Positions 24,325 through 33,390 of a DNA stretch of 64,000 nucleotides are shown here, piece by piece (positions within the stretch are counted from its first letter, which is position 1; the number at the start of each line of letters is the position of its first letter). A program made the position numbers and the translations under genes. The stretch is from the NCBI GenBank assembly GCA_963629575.1, contig CAVGIM010000002.1, forward strand, positions 52,113 to 116,112, read 5' to 3'. The notes beneath the pieces are model-generated. The model made no database searches and was not told the DNA's origin. It saw nothing but the letters and a program-made list of their open reading frames with translations. This DNA comes from Hallerella sp963629575. GTDB lineage: Bacteria > Fibrobacterota > Fibrobacteria > Fibrobacterales > Fibrobacteraceae.

Positions 24325-25863
24325 ATGGCTATTCAGAATTCGAAGCGTGGTATCTTGATCAGTATGACACCTTATGAAAAGAGAATTGCTGTCATGGAAG
24401 GCGGAGAACTCGCAGAACTCGTTGTCGAGAGTGCGGAGTCCAACCGGGTCCTGGGCAATATCTACAAAGGCGTCGTGCAAAAGGTGCTTCCCGCGCTGAA
24501 AGCCGCGTTTATCGACATCGGGCTTGAAAAAGCCGGATTCCTCCACCAGGAAGATGCCATAGACCGGAACATCCTGCTGTCTCGCGAATACGGTGACAAG
24601 GATGACGAAAATACAGTCGGGGAAGAACTTTCGATCGATCAGATTCTGCACGAAGGTCAGGAAATCATGGTGCAGGTGGTCAAGGAACCGATCAGCACCA
24701 AGGGTGCCCGTTTGACGACGCACCTGAGCTTTGCAGGCAGGTTCCTCGTTTGCATGCCGAACACGAACTTTGTCGGCGTTTCCAAGCGCGAGCGCGATCC
24801 CAAGAAACGGCGCGAGTTCAAGAAGGTCGTGCGTCGCCTGAAAGGTCCGGACGTAGGCTACATCGTCCGCACGAACGGTCTTTCCGAAAGCGAACTGGAA
24901 ATTTCCAAGCAGATGCGCGAACTGGAATCCAAGTGGGACGCGACCAAGTACAACTTCGCGCACCAGCCTGCCGAAACCTGCATCTACAAGGAATCGGATT
25001 CCGTCGGACAGACGATTCGCGAATATTTCAGCGACAACACGGACTATGTCTATGTCGATGATCGCGACGAGTATTTCGCGATTCGCGAGGAGCTGCAGAA
25101 GCTTTCGTCCGACAAGATTAACAAGGTAAAGCTCTGGAGTTCCAAGGAAAGTCTTTTCGAGTACTTCAAGATCGAGGACGACTATACACGTTCCCTGCAG
25201 CGTTCCGTTCCACTGCCCCACGGTGGAAACCTGGTGATAGACCAGACGGAAGCCCTTGTCGCCATCGACGTGAACACGGGTCCGAAAGTCCACGGCAAGG
25301 ATCAGGAAAAGATCATCTTCGAAACGAACGTGGACGCGTGCTACGAAATTGCGAAGCAACTCCGCTTGCGCGATATCGGTGGGCTTGTCGTCATCGATTT
25401 CATCGACATGGAACTTCAGGAAAACCGCGACGCCATCTACCAGGAATTCCGCAAGGCCATCCGCAAGGACAAGGCGCCGATAACGCCGTCCCCGCTCAGC
25501 CAGTTCGGGCTGATGGAAGTGACGCGCAAGCGCGTTCGCACGAACCTGATGACGGAAAAGACCGAAATCTGCCCGGTCTGCCGCGGCACGGGACATGTGT
25601 TCCGCCTGGAGACGACTCTTTCGGCCATCGACCGCTGGCTGTCGCGCGCCCGCGCAAAGGGACGTCTCAAGAAGGTCAAGATGGTCGTCAGTTCGGAGAT
25701 GGTCGACTTGCTCTGCAAGGACATGGCGCGCATGTTCCACTACCTCGAATACAGGCACGAAATGAAGATCGAACTTGTCGAAGACGACAAGATGTTCCCG
25801 AGCCAGTTCTACATGTTCAACGATCGGGACGAAGACATCACGGAGCAGTATAATTTCGCATAA
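24325..25863 (+). CDS. rng: Ribonuclease G/E family endoribonuclease
   Basis: A 512-residue RNase G. The N-terminal S1 domain is interrupted as usual (VLGNIYKGVVQKVLPALKAAFIDIG, in pieces). The 5'-sensor and RNase H-like regions follow, then the catalytic aspartates in LVAIDVNTG and GLVVIDFIDM. The zinc-link CPVCRGTG holds the dimer together. It lacks the long C-terminal scaffold of RNase E. It matures rRNA and degrades mRNA. TAGGAG precedes the ATG. Confidence 0.95.
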   Translation: MAIQNSKRGILISMTPYEKRIAVMEGGELAELVVESAESNRVLGNIYKGVVQKVLPALKAAFIDIGLEKAGFLHQEDAIDRNILLSREYGDKDDENTVGEELSIDQILHEGQEIMVQVVKEPISTKGARLTTHLSFAGRFLVCMPNTNFVGVSKRERDPKKRREFKKVVRRLKGPDVGYIVRTNGLSESELEISKQMRELESKWDATKYNFAHQPAETCIYKESDSVGQTIREYFSDNTDYVYVDDRDEYFAIREELQKLSSDKINKVKLWSSKESLFEYFKIEDDYTRSLQRSVPLPHGGNLVIDQTEALVAIDVNTGPKVHGKDQEKIIFETNVDACYEIAKQLRLRDIGGLVVIDFIDMELQENRDAIYQEFRKAIRKDKAPITPSPLSQFGLMEVTRKRVRTNLMTEKTEICPVCRGTGHVFRLETTLSAIDRWLSRARAKGRLKKVKMVVSSEMVDLLCKDMARMFHYLEYRHEMKIELVEDDKMFPSQFYMFNDRDEDITEQYNFA

Positions 25864-25903
25864 GTTAACTCGCGAAACAATCGTCCGTCAAGAACGTTCC
25901 AGA

Positions 25904-25930
25904 AGCGCCCGAAAGACTCGGGCGTTTCTG
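25904..25930 (+). terminator. Terminator after RNase G gene
   Basis: Stem CGCCCGA / TCGGGCG with a five-base loop followed by TTT. Confidence 0.7.
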
Positions 25931-25971
25931 CTTGGCGTTTCAAGGCACGCATCTAACACGCTATCCTTCGG

Positions 25972-27009
25972 TCAAAAGACTCTCTTGACAAAGGGAATTT
26001 TCCGGACGCAGAGAACGACCGCTAGAGACAGCGCAAAGAAGAGCAGCCCCGCCAACGGCGCCGAAAGCAGCGGATTCCACGCGAGAAGCGAAAGATCCAT
26101 CCTGTAGAAAGCTCGAATGAATATCGGGTGGACGAGATAGATTCCGAGCATCGCCCGTGAAATTTCCAGAAAACGCGGGTTCGTCGTCTGGCGGTCCTGA
26201 AACCGTTCCCGAAAAGCGCAGAAGACGCTTGCCGCTATCAAGAAGGTCGTCGGACGAAAATTGCCGAAAAAGTATTCGTTCGGAACGCCTTGCGAATCGC
26301 TAGCGTAATTCGAAGCGAAAACGGTCGCCGCCCAGGAAATCGCCGCAAGGAAATACAGGATTCGTTTCCCGAACCCGGGCAGTCCATAGCGCGACAGGTA
26401 AAACCCGGCAAGATAATAGCCGACAAAACTCGAAAAGCCGGGAATCGACAAATTTTTATAAAGAGGAAAATGGGCAAGCACCGTGAGCAGATGATTGAGG
26501 GTCGGCAGACAAAGTCCAAAAGCGACAAACAGCGCAATCGCGTAAAGAATCATCTTTTGGCTGGCATACTGTGCAAAGATTCGCAAAGGCGGCGTCAAGA
26601 CATACAGACCGGCGATGACGTATAGGAACCAGAGATGCGTGTGAGGCCGCGTAAAAATCAAGATAGGCGTGGAAAGGAGCTCGGACAGGGAAATTCCGTT
26701 ATCGGACGCGTCGATGACTCCGTAGAAGACAACCCAGAAAACGGTCAGCAAGAAAATTTTTGGCAGGTTGTGGCGAAAGATTTTTTGCGGCGGATGCGGA
26801 TACAGGGGCGAAAGCATAAAGGCCCCGCTGATCATCACGAAAACGCCCACACCGAAACGCGAAAGACTGTTCAGGAAGTTGAGAAGGAAAAACGCGTCGG
26901 AATCCACGGGAACATTGTACCAGGCCGAAGAGACGGTATGCTGAAAGACCACACTAAAGGCGGCAAGGATACGAAGCCATTCCGCGTAGATTTCCTTGGG
27001 ACGAATCAT
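25972..27009 (-). CDS. Acyltransferase family 3 membrane protein
   Basis: A 345-residue integral membrane O-acyltransferase with about ten hydrophobic helices. The first helix contains the family's key histidine in AAFSVVFQHTVSSAW. THLWFLYVIAGLYVLTPPLR is the second conserved region, and LGIYLVHPIFIRAFY the last. It probably O-acetylates an envelope glycan. TAAATT (27016-27021, complement) sits six bases before the ATG and overlaps the terminator of the GH10 gene. Confidence 0.88.
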   Translation of the reverse strand: MIRPKEIYAEWLRILAAFSVVFQHTVSSAWYNVPVDSDAFFLLNFLNSLSRFGVGVFVMISGAFMLSPLYPHPPQKIFRHNLPKIFLLTVFWVVFYGVIDASDNGISLSELLSTPILIFTRPHTHLWFLYVIAGLYVLTPPLRIFAQYASQKMILYAIALFVAFGLCLPTLNHLLTVLAHFPLYKNLSIPGFSSFVGYYLAGFYLSRYGLPGFGKRILYFLAAISWAATVFASNYASDSQGVPNEYFFGNFRPTTFLIAASVFCAFRERFQDRQTTNPRFLEISRAMLGIYLVHPIFIRAFYRMDLSLLAWNPLLSAPLAGLLFFALSLAVVLCVRKIPFVKRVF

Positions 27010-27020
27010 TTGTACAATTT

Positions 27021-27047
27021 AAAAACCCCACGGCAAGCGCCGTGGAG
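27021..27047 (-). terminator. Terminator after the GH10 gene
   Basis: Stem CCACGGC / GCCGTGG with loop AAGC. In minus-strand direction it is followed by GGTTTTT. It lies 32 nt past the GH10 stop and directly before the acyltransferase gene. Confidence 0.85.
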
Positions 27048-27078
27048 TCTTTTTTGTGGGGTGGTGTGAATAGGTGTT

Positions 27079-28944
27079 TTACCTTGCGACTCGGAACCTG
27101 TGCGATTTTCCGGTGCTCCTGTTGCGAACAAAGTAGAATCCGCTTGATTTCGGAACATTGCCGGACCTTGCGAGGGAAACGGCTTCCTGTATGCTGCAAG
27201 CGCCTAGACGTCCCATGAACACGCCTTGCATGTCGAAAATGTCGTAGTCTTCGAGAGTTTGCGCGTTCATGCGCAACGCGCTGGTAATCGCGGTGGTTTC
27301 GGACTTTTGGATGGGGCTTGAATCCTCCGCATTTTCGCCCGCTTCCAAGTTGATGTAGTCAATATCGAACCAGGCGCCGGTTACAGTCAAGCGCAAGATA
27401 TGGATTCCGCTGTCGAGACGAACGTTTGCCTTGACCTTGTTGAAATCGTCGTAGTTTTCTTCGCCGAAGGACGCCTTCGGAACGGAGATGTTTTCGGTGA
27501 TGTCCTCTCCGTCCATGGAAAGTTTAAAACTAGACGTGGAGCCGGCGGCGGCGACCGCGGCGAACATTGTATAGGTTCCTGTTTCCGCAACGCTTACGGT
27601 GTATTCGTACCAGTTTCCCTCGTTGTTGTAGCCGATTGCGTATCCTGTCCCCTTTTTATAGATATTGACACCTTCGTCCTTGCGGTAGTCGGCGTTTCCC
27701 TTTCCCGTATTTGCGACATGGTAGGACTCGTTGCCTGCGCCTACGCCTGGGATGTCGAAGTTTTCCGATTCTATCTTACCCGGAATTTTCCATGGCGCTT
27801 CTCCAAAAGCTTCTTGCGGAACGGGATCGGCGGTTTGTCCATTTCCGAGTCCGGTGGTATTCTTTCCCTTGGCGAGATTGTTCGCAAAGTATTCCTTGAG
27901 CCATGTCATCGCGGCACGGTCCTGTTCGTTTTTGATGATTCCTGTGTTACTCGCCCAAGTGGCGCCGTCGATGTAACCCCAGATGGTGATGCCCGCAATC
28001 CATTCGGTTTCCCACATAAAGGGAATGTGGTTCGCGTAGTCGTTTTTCTGTTTTTGGTCGTCGGCTTCTCCAATGTCGTATTCCGAAATAAACAAGGGAA
28101 GTCCCGTTTCCTGGTGAATTTTGGTAAGCCTGCTTGCAAAATCGGCCTTGCTCATTCCCTTGCAATCGTGGGCCTGTTGCCCGTAAGCATCGACGGGCGC
28201 GCCGTTTTTTATGATAGTCTGGACCAGTTCGATTCCTTCATTCATCTGCCAGGAAAGCGTGTTGTAGTCGTTATAGATGAGCACTGCTTTTGGCCAGCGT
28301 TCCCTTGCCATTTTGAATGCAGTGGTGATAAAGTCGTACTGGTGCTTTCCATCAATAACGCGATCGCCTCCGAGCGCTTCGATGATGTAGGATCCTCCGC
28401 ATTCGGTATCGTCGGTGCTTATTCCACCGGCACCCGCCGCAGGTTTCCCGTAACCAGAATGGTAATTGCTTCCATCCCAGATAGCTTCATTGACGACATC
28501 GATGTATTCGAGATCGGGAAACTTGGCGGCTACGGCGTCAAACCATTCCGTAATATATTGTTTGGTAAGCTCTACGGTAATGCCCGGGTTTTTCTTTTTG
28601 CAGAGGAAATTCGGATATTGGGAGCCCCAGACCAGGGCGTGAAACTTGAAGTGCCGTTTTCCAGGCATTTCCTTTGCCCAGTTGTAGGCGCTTTCGCACT
28701 TGTCGTAATTGTCCCAGGCAAAGCGGCTTGTTCCGCTGTTGCCGTTGGATAGCGAATGCACCGATCCCCATTTGCAGCCGTTCTCCGGGGTAATCTGGTT
28801 CCAGTAGGTTCCCATATCGGTTCGAACTTGGCCACTGGTCGTGATGTTTCCCAGAAACTTGGCTCCATTTTCCGCTAGCGGGGCGGCAAACAGAGCGCTT
28901 ACATTCAAGGCGCAGCCGAGGATGAGATAAACAAATCGTTTCAT
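27079..28944 (-). CDS. GH10 endo-1,4-beta-xylanase with CBM6 and basic C-terminal tail
   Basis: Cleaves the xylan backbone outside the cell. It has 621 residues. The signal peptide is MKRFVYLILGCALNVSALFA. The GH10 barrel runs to about residue 355, with acid/base Glu153 in DVVNEAIWDG and nucleophile Glu288 in LPLFISEYDIGE. A linker leads to a CBM6 (KIPGKIESENFDIPG to about residue 520). The C-terminal region (FDMQGVFMGRLG to HRFRVAR) is arginine-rich and sorting-tail-like. AGGAG precedes the ATG. The operator TGGAT-N3-TTGTCCA lies 67 nt upstream, as in the GH43 gene. Long Asn/Gly loops follow the acid/base region. Confidence 0.95.
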   Translation of the reverse strand: MKRFVYLILGCALNVSALFAAPLAENGAKFLGNITTSGQVRTDMGTYWNQITPENGCKWGSVHSLSNGNSGTSRFAWDNYDKCESAYNWAKEMPGKRHFKFHALVWGSQYPNFLCKKKNPGITVELTKQYITEWFDAVAAKFPDLEYIDVVNEAIWDGSNYHSGYGKPAAGAGGISTDDTECGGSYIIEALGGDRVIDGKHQYDFITTAFKMARERWPKAVLIYNDYNTLSWQMNEGIELVQTIIKNGAPVDAYGQQAHDCKGMSKADFASRLTKIHQETGLPLFISEYDIGEADDQKQKNDYANHIPFMWETEWIAGITIWGYIDGATWASNTGIIKNEQDRAAMTWLKEYFANNLAKGKNTTGLGNGQTADPVPQEAFGEAPWKIPGKIESENFDIPGVGAGNESYHVANTGKGNADYRKDEGVNIYKKGTGYAIGYNNEGNWYEYTVSVAETGTYTMFAAVAAAGSTSSFKLSMDGEDITENISVPKASFGEENYDDFNKVKANVRLDSGIHILRLTVTGAWFDIDYINLEAGENAEDSSPIQKSETTAITSALRMNAQTLEDYDIFDMQGVFMGRLGACSIQEAVSLARSGNVPKSSGFYFVRNRSTGKSHRFRVAR

Positions 28945-29011
28945 TGTATTTTCTCCTAGCTTTGAATCTATTCTCGCAAAAGTTCGATCTCTTTTTTGAA
29001 AATTCTTTATG

Positions 29012-29026
29012 TGGATAAATTGTCCA
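29012..29026 (-). promoter_or_regulatory. Xylanase operator, site 1 (GH10)
   Basis: TGGATAAATTGTCCA, a 15-base site with TGGA/TCCA palindromic ends, 67 nt before the GH10 start codon. It has the same pattern and orientation as the sites before the GH43 and TIGR02147 genes. Confidence 0.65.
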
Positions 29027-29098
29027 TGGGATGTTCCGCACAGGAAAAGCTCCGCAGCCGTTGCCGTGGAACCTTGGATGGATGCGTGATAATTTTTT

Positions 29099-31117
29099 TT
29101 ACTGTTTGAAGAAGCGGACTTTGTAGCGGGGATTTTCGGAAATTCGCCGTCCGCGGACGTCAAAACTTTTTTCGTTATGTCGTTTGATTGATTTGTCCAA
29201 GAATCCGCGGCGCATGATTCGTGTCGTTGGGTCGTTCGCTTCACGGAATTCCAACCAATCGATATTTGCGTAAGAGCTTGTGATTTCAAGCCGAAGAACA
29301 TGCAGCCCCGAGGAAAGTTCGCCGGAGGCTATATCGATGGTGGAATAGTCGCTCCAGTTGCCTGTGTTCGGGACTTTTATCGTATCGGTGATTGCTTTAC
29401 CGTCTAGCGAAAGCAGAAAGCTTGAATTGTCCGAACCGGAAGCGATTCTTGCGGTCACCTTGTAGGCGGCATCTTCGAGAACATCGACCGTGTATTCGAG
29501 CCATTCCCCGCCGAGCGTATATCCTATTGCGTATCCTTTGGCCGTATCTGCGGAATCCAGCGCAACGATATCGACGCGATCGTTCCTGTAAAAGCCTCCC
29601 TTGTTTAGCGCGTCCATATCGGAATAGGAAACGCCTTCTCCACCGATGTCGTAATTTTCCGCTTCGATTCTTCCCGGAATTTTTGCGGCTGTTCCGCCAA
29701 ACGGAGCTTGCGGAACGGTGTCGATGACATTTACGCCTACAAGTGTCGTGATGGATTCCTTGTCCAGCGTAACGGAAAATTTTCCATTGCCCAGGGAAAT
29801 GTCGCTTTCTTCCTTGACATTTTTTGTCTCCGACGTGACATATTTCTTGAACGAGGAAATGTTTCCCGAGCCTGAAATGGAAAGTTCGATGTTTTTGGAA
29901 GAACCGAAATCGCGGTTGATCAGGACGACGATGACGCTATCCTGTTTTTTGTAGGCGGAGACAAAGACGTTCGCTTCCGGATTGGATGTCGCCCCGATGC
30001 GAACGGCTCCGGGACGGATGAATCTCGAAAAATGGGACAGGACATATCCGCGCTTGGAAGGCTTGCCTATCTCGCTTTGCGAAATGGAAAGTTTTCCGCC
30101 AAAGTCCTTTTCCATGATGAGTCCGTAACAGCGCCGGATATACCACCAGGTATATTGATTGAAGTTTCCGACGGCAAAGGCGCGGTGAATTTCATAGCCG
30201 ACATCCAGGGCGCGGACCGTATCCCGTTTGGCCGCCTGGTCCTGATCCCCTGTCGTAATGACGCCGCGCCACATATTTCCGCTTCCCTGGCTTTCTGTAT
30301 AATGCTCCGTCATCCAGCGTTCCTGCGCTGTCGCCTTTTGATCGGCAAGCGCGTATTCAAAATAGCTATTGGCAGTCGATGCGTTGCTCCCGTAAAAATG
30401 CGCCCCAACGATGTCCAGGTTTTTCAACGCATCGGCATCGTTCAGGATTTTATCGTAAAGCGATTTGCTGTAGGCGAAGGATTCCGCGGAGATAACCTTT
30501 GTTCCGTTCTTTCGAAGTTCTCCCGCATAGTTCTTGGTAAATTTGTACAGATTGTCGGCCGTCCAGCATGTCCAGGAATCGCACCAGTCCGGCTCGTTCT
30601 GGATAGAGATGGCGTATAGCGGAACTCCCTGGCTTTTCATGTAGGCGGCAAAATCGTTGAGATGGTTTACGTAGGCTTGCCAGTTCCCCTCGACAATCTG
30701 CGTGGAATTGTAAGTCGTTCCCCAGCGATTGAACGAATAGGCGGTTTGCAGGCTTGTCGGAGGCTTCCACGGGCTGGCATAGACGATAGCGCCGTAGGAT
30801 TTTGCCAGTTTGGCAGCCTCCAAGTCGCGCCCCCAGTCCGAAGAATTTTCGTTCACGGGAATCCGAAGGGCGGAAAGTCCCAGTTCGCCATCGCCCGTTC
30901 CAAAGGCGATTTTCGCATCTTCCGCAGAAAGGCCCTTTCCTCCCTGCCATATATTGTGAACCATCCCACCGAATCCGCGGATTGTCTGGTACGTTTCATC
31001 GGGATTGACCGTAACGCTCGAAGCGATTGCCGTTCCCGCAAGGCAGAAAACGATCGACGCGACCAAATTCCTGGAGATTGGATTTTTAGAGGGGACTAAA
31101 ATTTTGGCAAGGTTCAT
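29099..31117 (-). CDS. GH30 glucuronoxylanase-type enzyme with CBM6
   Basis: A 672-residue secreted glycoside hydrolase of family 30, probably subfamily 8, which cuts glucuronoxylan. The GH30 barrel starts at TYQTIRGFGGM, with acid/base Glu175 in SIQNEPDW and nucleophile near Glu271 in WMTEHYTES. A beta-domain follows, then a CBM6 (AAKIPGRIEAENYDIGGEG to IDWLEF) and a basic tail ending RYKVRFFKQ. It lies 12 nt after the GH43 stop with AGGAGG before the ATG, so the two form an operon. Signal-peptide codons 8-21 match the end of the local MITE in the same frame. Confidence 0.93.
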   Translation of the reverse strand: MNLAKILVPSKNPISRNLVASIVFCLAGTAIASSVTVNPDETYQTIRGFGGMVHNIWQGGKGLSAEDAKIAFGTGDGELGLSALRIPVNENSSDWGRDLEAAKLAKSYGAIVYASPWKPPTSLQTAYSFNRWGTTYNSTQIVEGNWQAYVNHLNDFAAYMKSQGVPLYAISIQNEPDWCDSWTCWTADNLYKFTKNYAGELRKNGTKVISAESFAYSKSLYDKILNDADALKNLDIVGAHFYGSNASTANSYFEYALADQKATAQERWMTEHYTESQGSGNMWRGVITTGDQDQAAKRDTVRALDVGYEIHRAFAVGNFNQYTWWYIRRCYGLIMEKDFGGKLSISQSEIGKPSKRGYVLSHFSRFIRPGAVRIGATSNPEANVFVSAYKKQDSVIVVLINRDFGSSKNIELSISGSGNISSFKKYVTSETKNVKEESDISLGNGKFSVTLDKESITTLVGVNVIDTVPQAPFGGTAAKIPGRIEAENYDIGGEGVSYSDMDALNKGGFYRNDRVDIVALDSADTAKGYAIGYTLGGEWLEYTVDVLEDAAYKVTARIASGSDNSSFLLSLDGKAITDTIKVPNTGNWSDYSTIDIASGELSSGLHVLRLEITSSYANIDWLEFREANDPTTRIMRRGFLDKSIKRHNEKSFDVRGRRISENPRYKVRFFKQ
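31053..31097. repeat. MITE right end inside the GH30 signal-peptide codons (copy E)
   Basis: GGATTTTTAGAGGGGACT and the preceding GCGACCAAATT match the right end of the MITE family (GAATTTTTAGAGGTGACC, GCAACCAAATTTTT) with scattered mismatches. It falls within codons 8-21 of the GH30 gene. Confidence 0.6.
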
Positions 31118-31129
31118 GATTCCTCCTGA

Positions 31130-33292
31130 TTAACGTTCTACATAGACAGGGAACGACTTTTTGCCTAGACGGCTCCGGACGATATGCATCCCAAAACGGT
31201 TTTCGCGACGGGCGATACCCTTCCACGCGTTTACGGCATCCCGGAGATTCGCCTCGAACGTGTAGATTCTTTTCCCGTTCAAATCGAAGACATCTAGCGT
31301 TTCCGCGGAATTTCCGACAAGTGCAAGCGTCTTCTGGATGACAGTCGTACCGCCAGGTTTTTCGAACCTTATCCAGTCGATGTTCGCATAGGATCCCGTG
31401 ACGCAAAGTTTCAGAACATGCTCGCCCGCAGGCAGGGAAACGTTTCCGGCAGCGAGTTCCGCATATTCGGTCCACGCATCCGCCTTTGTCACCGGAAAGA
31501 AAACCGTATCCGCGAGAGGTTCTCCGTCGATGAAGAGCCGGATGCTAGAGCCTGCTCCGCCCGCCGCATAACGCACGGTCAGCGCGTATTCGCCTGGAGA
31601 CTGGACGCTTACCGTGTATTCGAGCCATTCGCCGGCAATCGTATAGGCGAGCGCATATTCCGACGTTCCGATTTCCGCAATGTCAACCCCTTCGCCCGGG
31701 CGCACATTCGCTCCGCCCTTGTTCTCCGCATCGCTATCTTGGTAGGCGTTTCCCGCACCGCCTTCGTCAAAGTTTTCCGCTTCGATCTTTCCGGGAATTG
31801 CGGATGCCGTCCCGCCGAACGGCGTTTGCGGTGTCAGGTTCTTTTCGGAAAATCCCCATTCGAGGATTCCCATCGTAGAATCCGCAGCGCCCTGGAACAC
31901 GATGAAAAGTTCTTCGACACTTCCGCTCAGCCCGGAAATATCGCACGAGACCGTTTCGTAGGCGTTCCAGCTTCCCGTTTGCGGGATTTCGCAACTCCCC
32001 GCCAAGGTTCCCGAAGAACTGCCGGTGCGGATCTCCACGCGGTTGCCGGCAGCAATGCTTGACGCTTTGACGAAAAAGCTCGCCGCGCCATTTTTAAAAT
32101 CCACGCCGGAAACGCGAATCCAGGAATCCCTGCTCGCGTATGGCGTAAGGACATGCGAAACGGGTTTTCCCCGTGTCCAATCCGTGCGACTGCGGATGTT
32201 TCTTTGCCTGGAACTGGTGAGAGCGGGATATGTCCGGTAAGGGTCGAAACTTTCGATTTGTTTCGGTCCTTCGTTCGTGTAAACCAGCTTGTCCATTGCG
32301 TTTCCGCTGTAAGTGAACTCGTCGATGCTCACGCTGCGGTGATATGCGGGTTCGGGATTCTCGACTCCCAGGGAAGCGGGATGTTCGCTAGCCTGGACCA
32401 ACCTGCGGTCGTGATAGACGGCATACCATTTTCCCTTGAACGGGGCGATTCCGTGGTGATTGTTGTTGTAGGCGTTGATGTTTTTTCCGTTGATGTTCGG
32501 GTTGTCCATGAAGATTCCCTGGTAGGAATAAGGTCCCGTCACCTTGTCCGATGTCGCATAGGCGATTCGCAGATCCGCCGTGCTGTATGTCAGATAGTAG
32601 AGGCTTCCCTTTTTGTGGATATAGGACGCTTCCATCGCCCGCGGCCCGCCGAATTTCAGTTCGACTTTGGAATCGAGGTCAAAGCCCTTCATGTCGCTAT
32701 CGAAGCGATACAGGTTAAAGATGTTGTTGTTCCCGTCCGCCGCGGGGCGCGCATCCGATTTTCCCCCGCCAAACGTAAAATATCCCGCGCCGTCGTCATC
32801 GAAGAAAATCGCCGGATCGAAACACCAGGCGATCCCGTCGCAGTCGGCAAGACCGCCTCCCCAGTTGTTTATCAGCTTCTTGTTTCCCGGAACGGGATTT
32901 TCGTAAGGCCCGTCGATATTTCTGGAGACGACAAGTCCCACCCCGCCACCACCCCCGTCAGGATAAACAATGTAAAACATGCCATCGCGCACGGCGATTC
33001 CAGAGGCCCAGATGTCGTTGATGTTATCGTATTCCCGTTTCGCTTCGAAAACGATTCCGTGGTCGGTCCAGTTCTTCATGTCGCGACTGCTGAACGCGTA
33101 GAGCGATTTGATCGTGTAGCCATTCGACCCCGCAGGGTCGTCGGAATCGGTCAGAATGTAGAAGACCGAATCGGATGCGGCAGCCGCCGGATCCGCCAGA
33201 TAGTGATAATTGCTGATGGGATTGTCGGCAATCGCGCCGGCAAAAAGGGCACACAGCGAAAAAACGGCAAATGGAAGATTCTTTATCGGCAT
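31130..33292 (-). CDS. GH43 enzyme with two CBM6-like modules and basic tail
   Basis: A 720-residue secreted family 43 glycosidase, an arabinofuranosidase or xylosidase acting on xylan side chains or oligomers. The signal peptide ends at AGAIA. The five-bladed propeller shows Asp34 in YLADPAAA, Asp159 in FDPAIFFDDDG and Glu221 in MEASYIHKKGSLYYL. A first CBM6-like sandwich lies around residues 400-495, then a second (SAIPGKIEAENFDEGG to NIDWIRFE) and a tail ending KSFPVYVER. The ATG was chosen over a GTG two codons earlier because AAGGAG is correctly spaced only for the ATG. An operator lies 66 nt upstream. Confidence 0.92.
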   Translation of the reverse strand: MPIKNLPFAVFSLCALFAGAIADNPISNYHYLADPAAAASDSVFYILTDSDDPAGSNGYTIKSLYAFSSRDMKNWTDHGIVFEAKREYDNINDIWASGIAVRDGMFYIVYPDGGGGGVGLVVSRNIDGPYENPVPGNKKLINNWGGGLADCDGIAWCFDPAIFFDDDGAGYFTFGGGKSDARPAADGNNNIFNLYRFDSDMKGFDLDSKVELKFGGPRAMEASYIHKKGSLYYLTYSTADLRIAYATSDKVTGPYSYQGIFMDNPNINGKNINAYNNNHHGIAPFKGKWYAVYHDRRLVQASEHPASLGVENPEPAYHRSVSIDEFTYSGNAMDKLVYTNEGPKQIESFDPYRTYPALTSSRQRNIRSRTDWTRGKPVSHVLTPYASRDSWIRVSGVDFKNGAASFFVKASSIAAGNRVEIRTGSSSGTLAGSCEIPQTGSWNAYETVSCDISGLSGSVEELFIVFQGAADSTMGILEWGFSEKNLTPQTPFGGTASAIPGKIEAENFDEGGAGNAYQDSDAENKGGANVRPGEGVDIAEIGTSEYALAYTIAGEWLEYTVSVQSPGEYALTVRYAAGGAGSSIRLFIDGEPLADTVFFPVTKADAWTEYAELAAGNVSLPAGEHVLKLCVTGSYANIDWIRFEKPGGTTVIQKTLALVGNSAETLDVFDLNGKRIYTFEANLRDAVNAWKGIARRENRFGMHIVRSRLGKKSFPVYVER

Positions 33293-33358
33293 GGACACTC
33301 CTTGCCGTTAAAGCTATCTTCCTCCTTTCCGAAAATACGCCCGTTCAGGAATTTTGCA

Positions 33359-33373
33359 TGGATGATTTGTCCA
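33359..33373 (-). promoter_or_regulatory. Xylanase operator, site 2 (GH43-GH30)
   Basis: TGGATGATTTGTCCA, 66 nt before the GH43 start codon. On the minus strand a TATTTT box follows the site after about 21 nt, which would put the site next to the -35 region. Confidence 0.65.
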
Positions 33374-33390
33374 AGCCTCAGTCGTTCACC

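Noticed and set aside
29190..29201. Fourth operator-like match (ATTTGTCCA) in the GH30 gene end
   Set aside because: The left half is TGATT rather than TGGAT, and it lies inside coding sequence near the 3' end.
27079..29301. GH10 reading with 119 extra N-terminal residues
   Set aside because: The extra segment has no signal peptide; the ATG at 28944 has AGGAG and a clear signal peptide. The extension covers the operator and promoter region.
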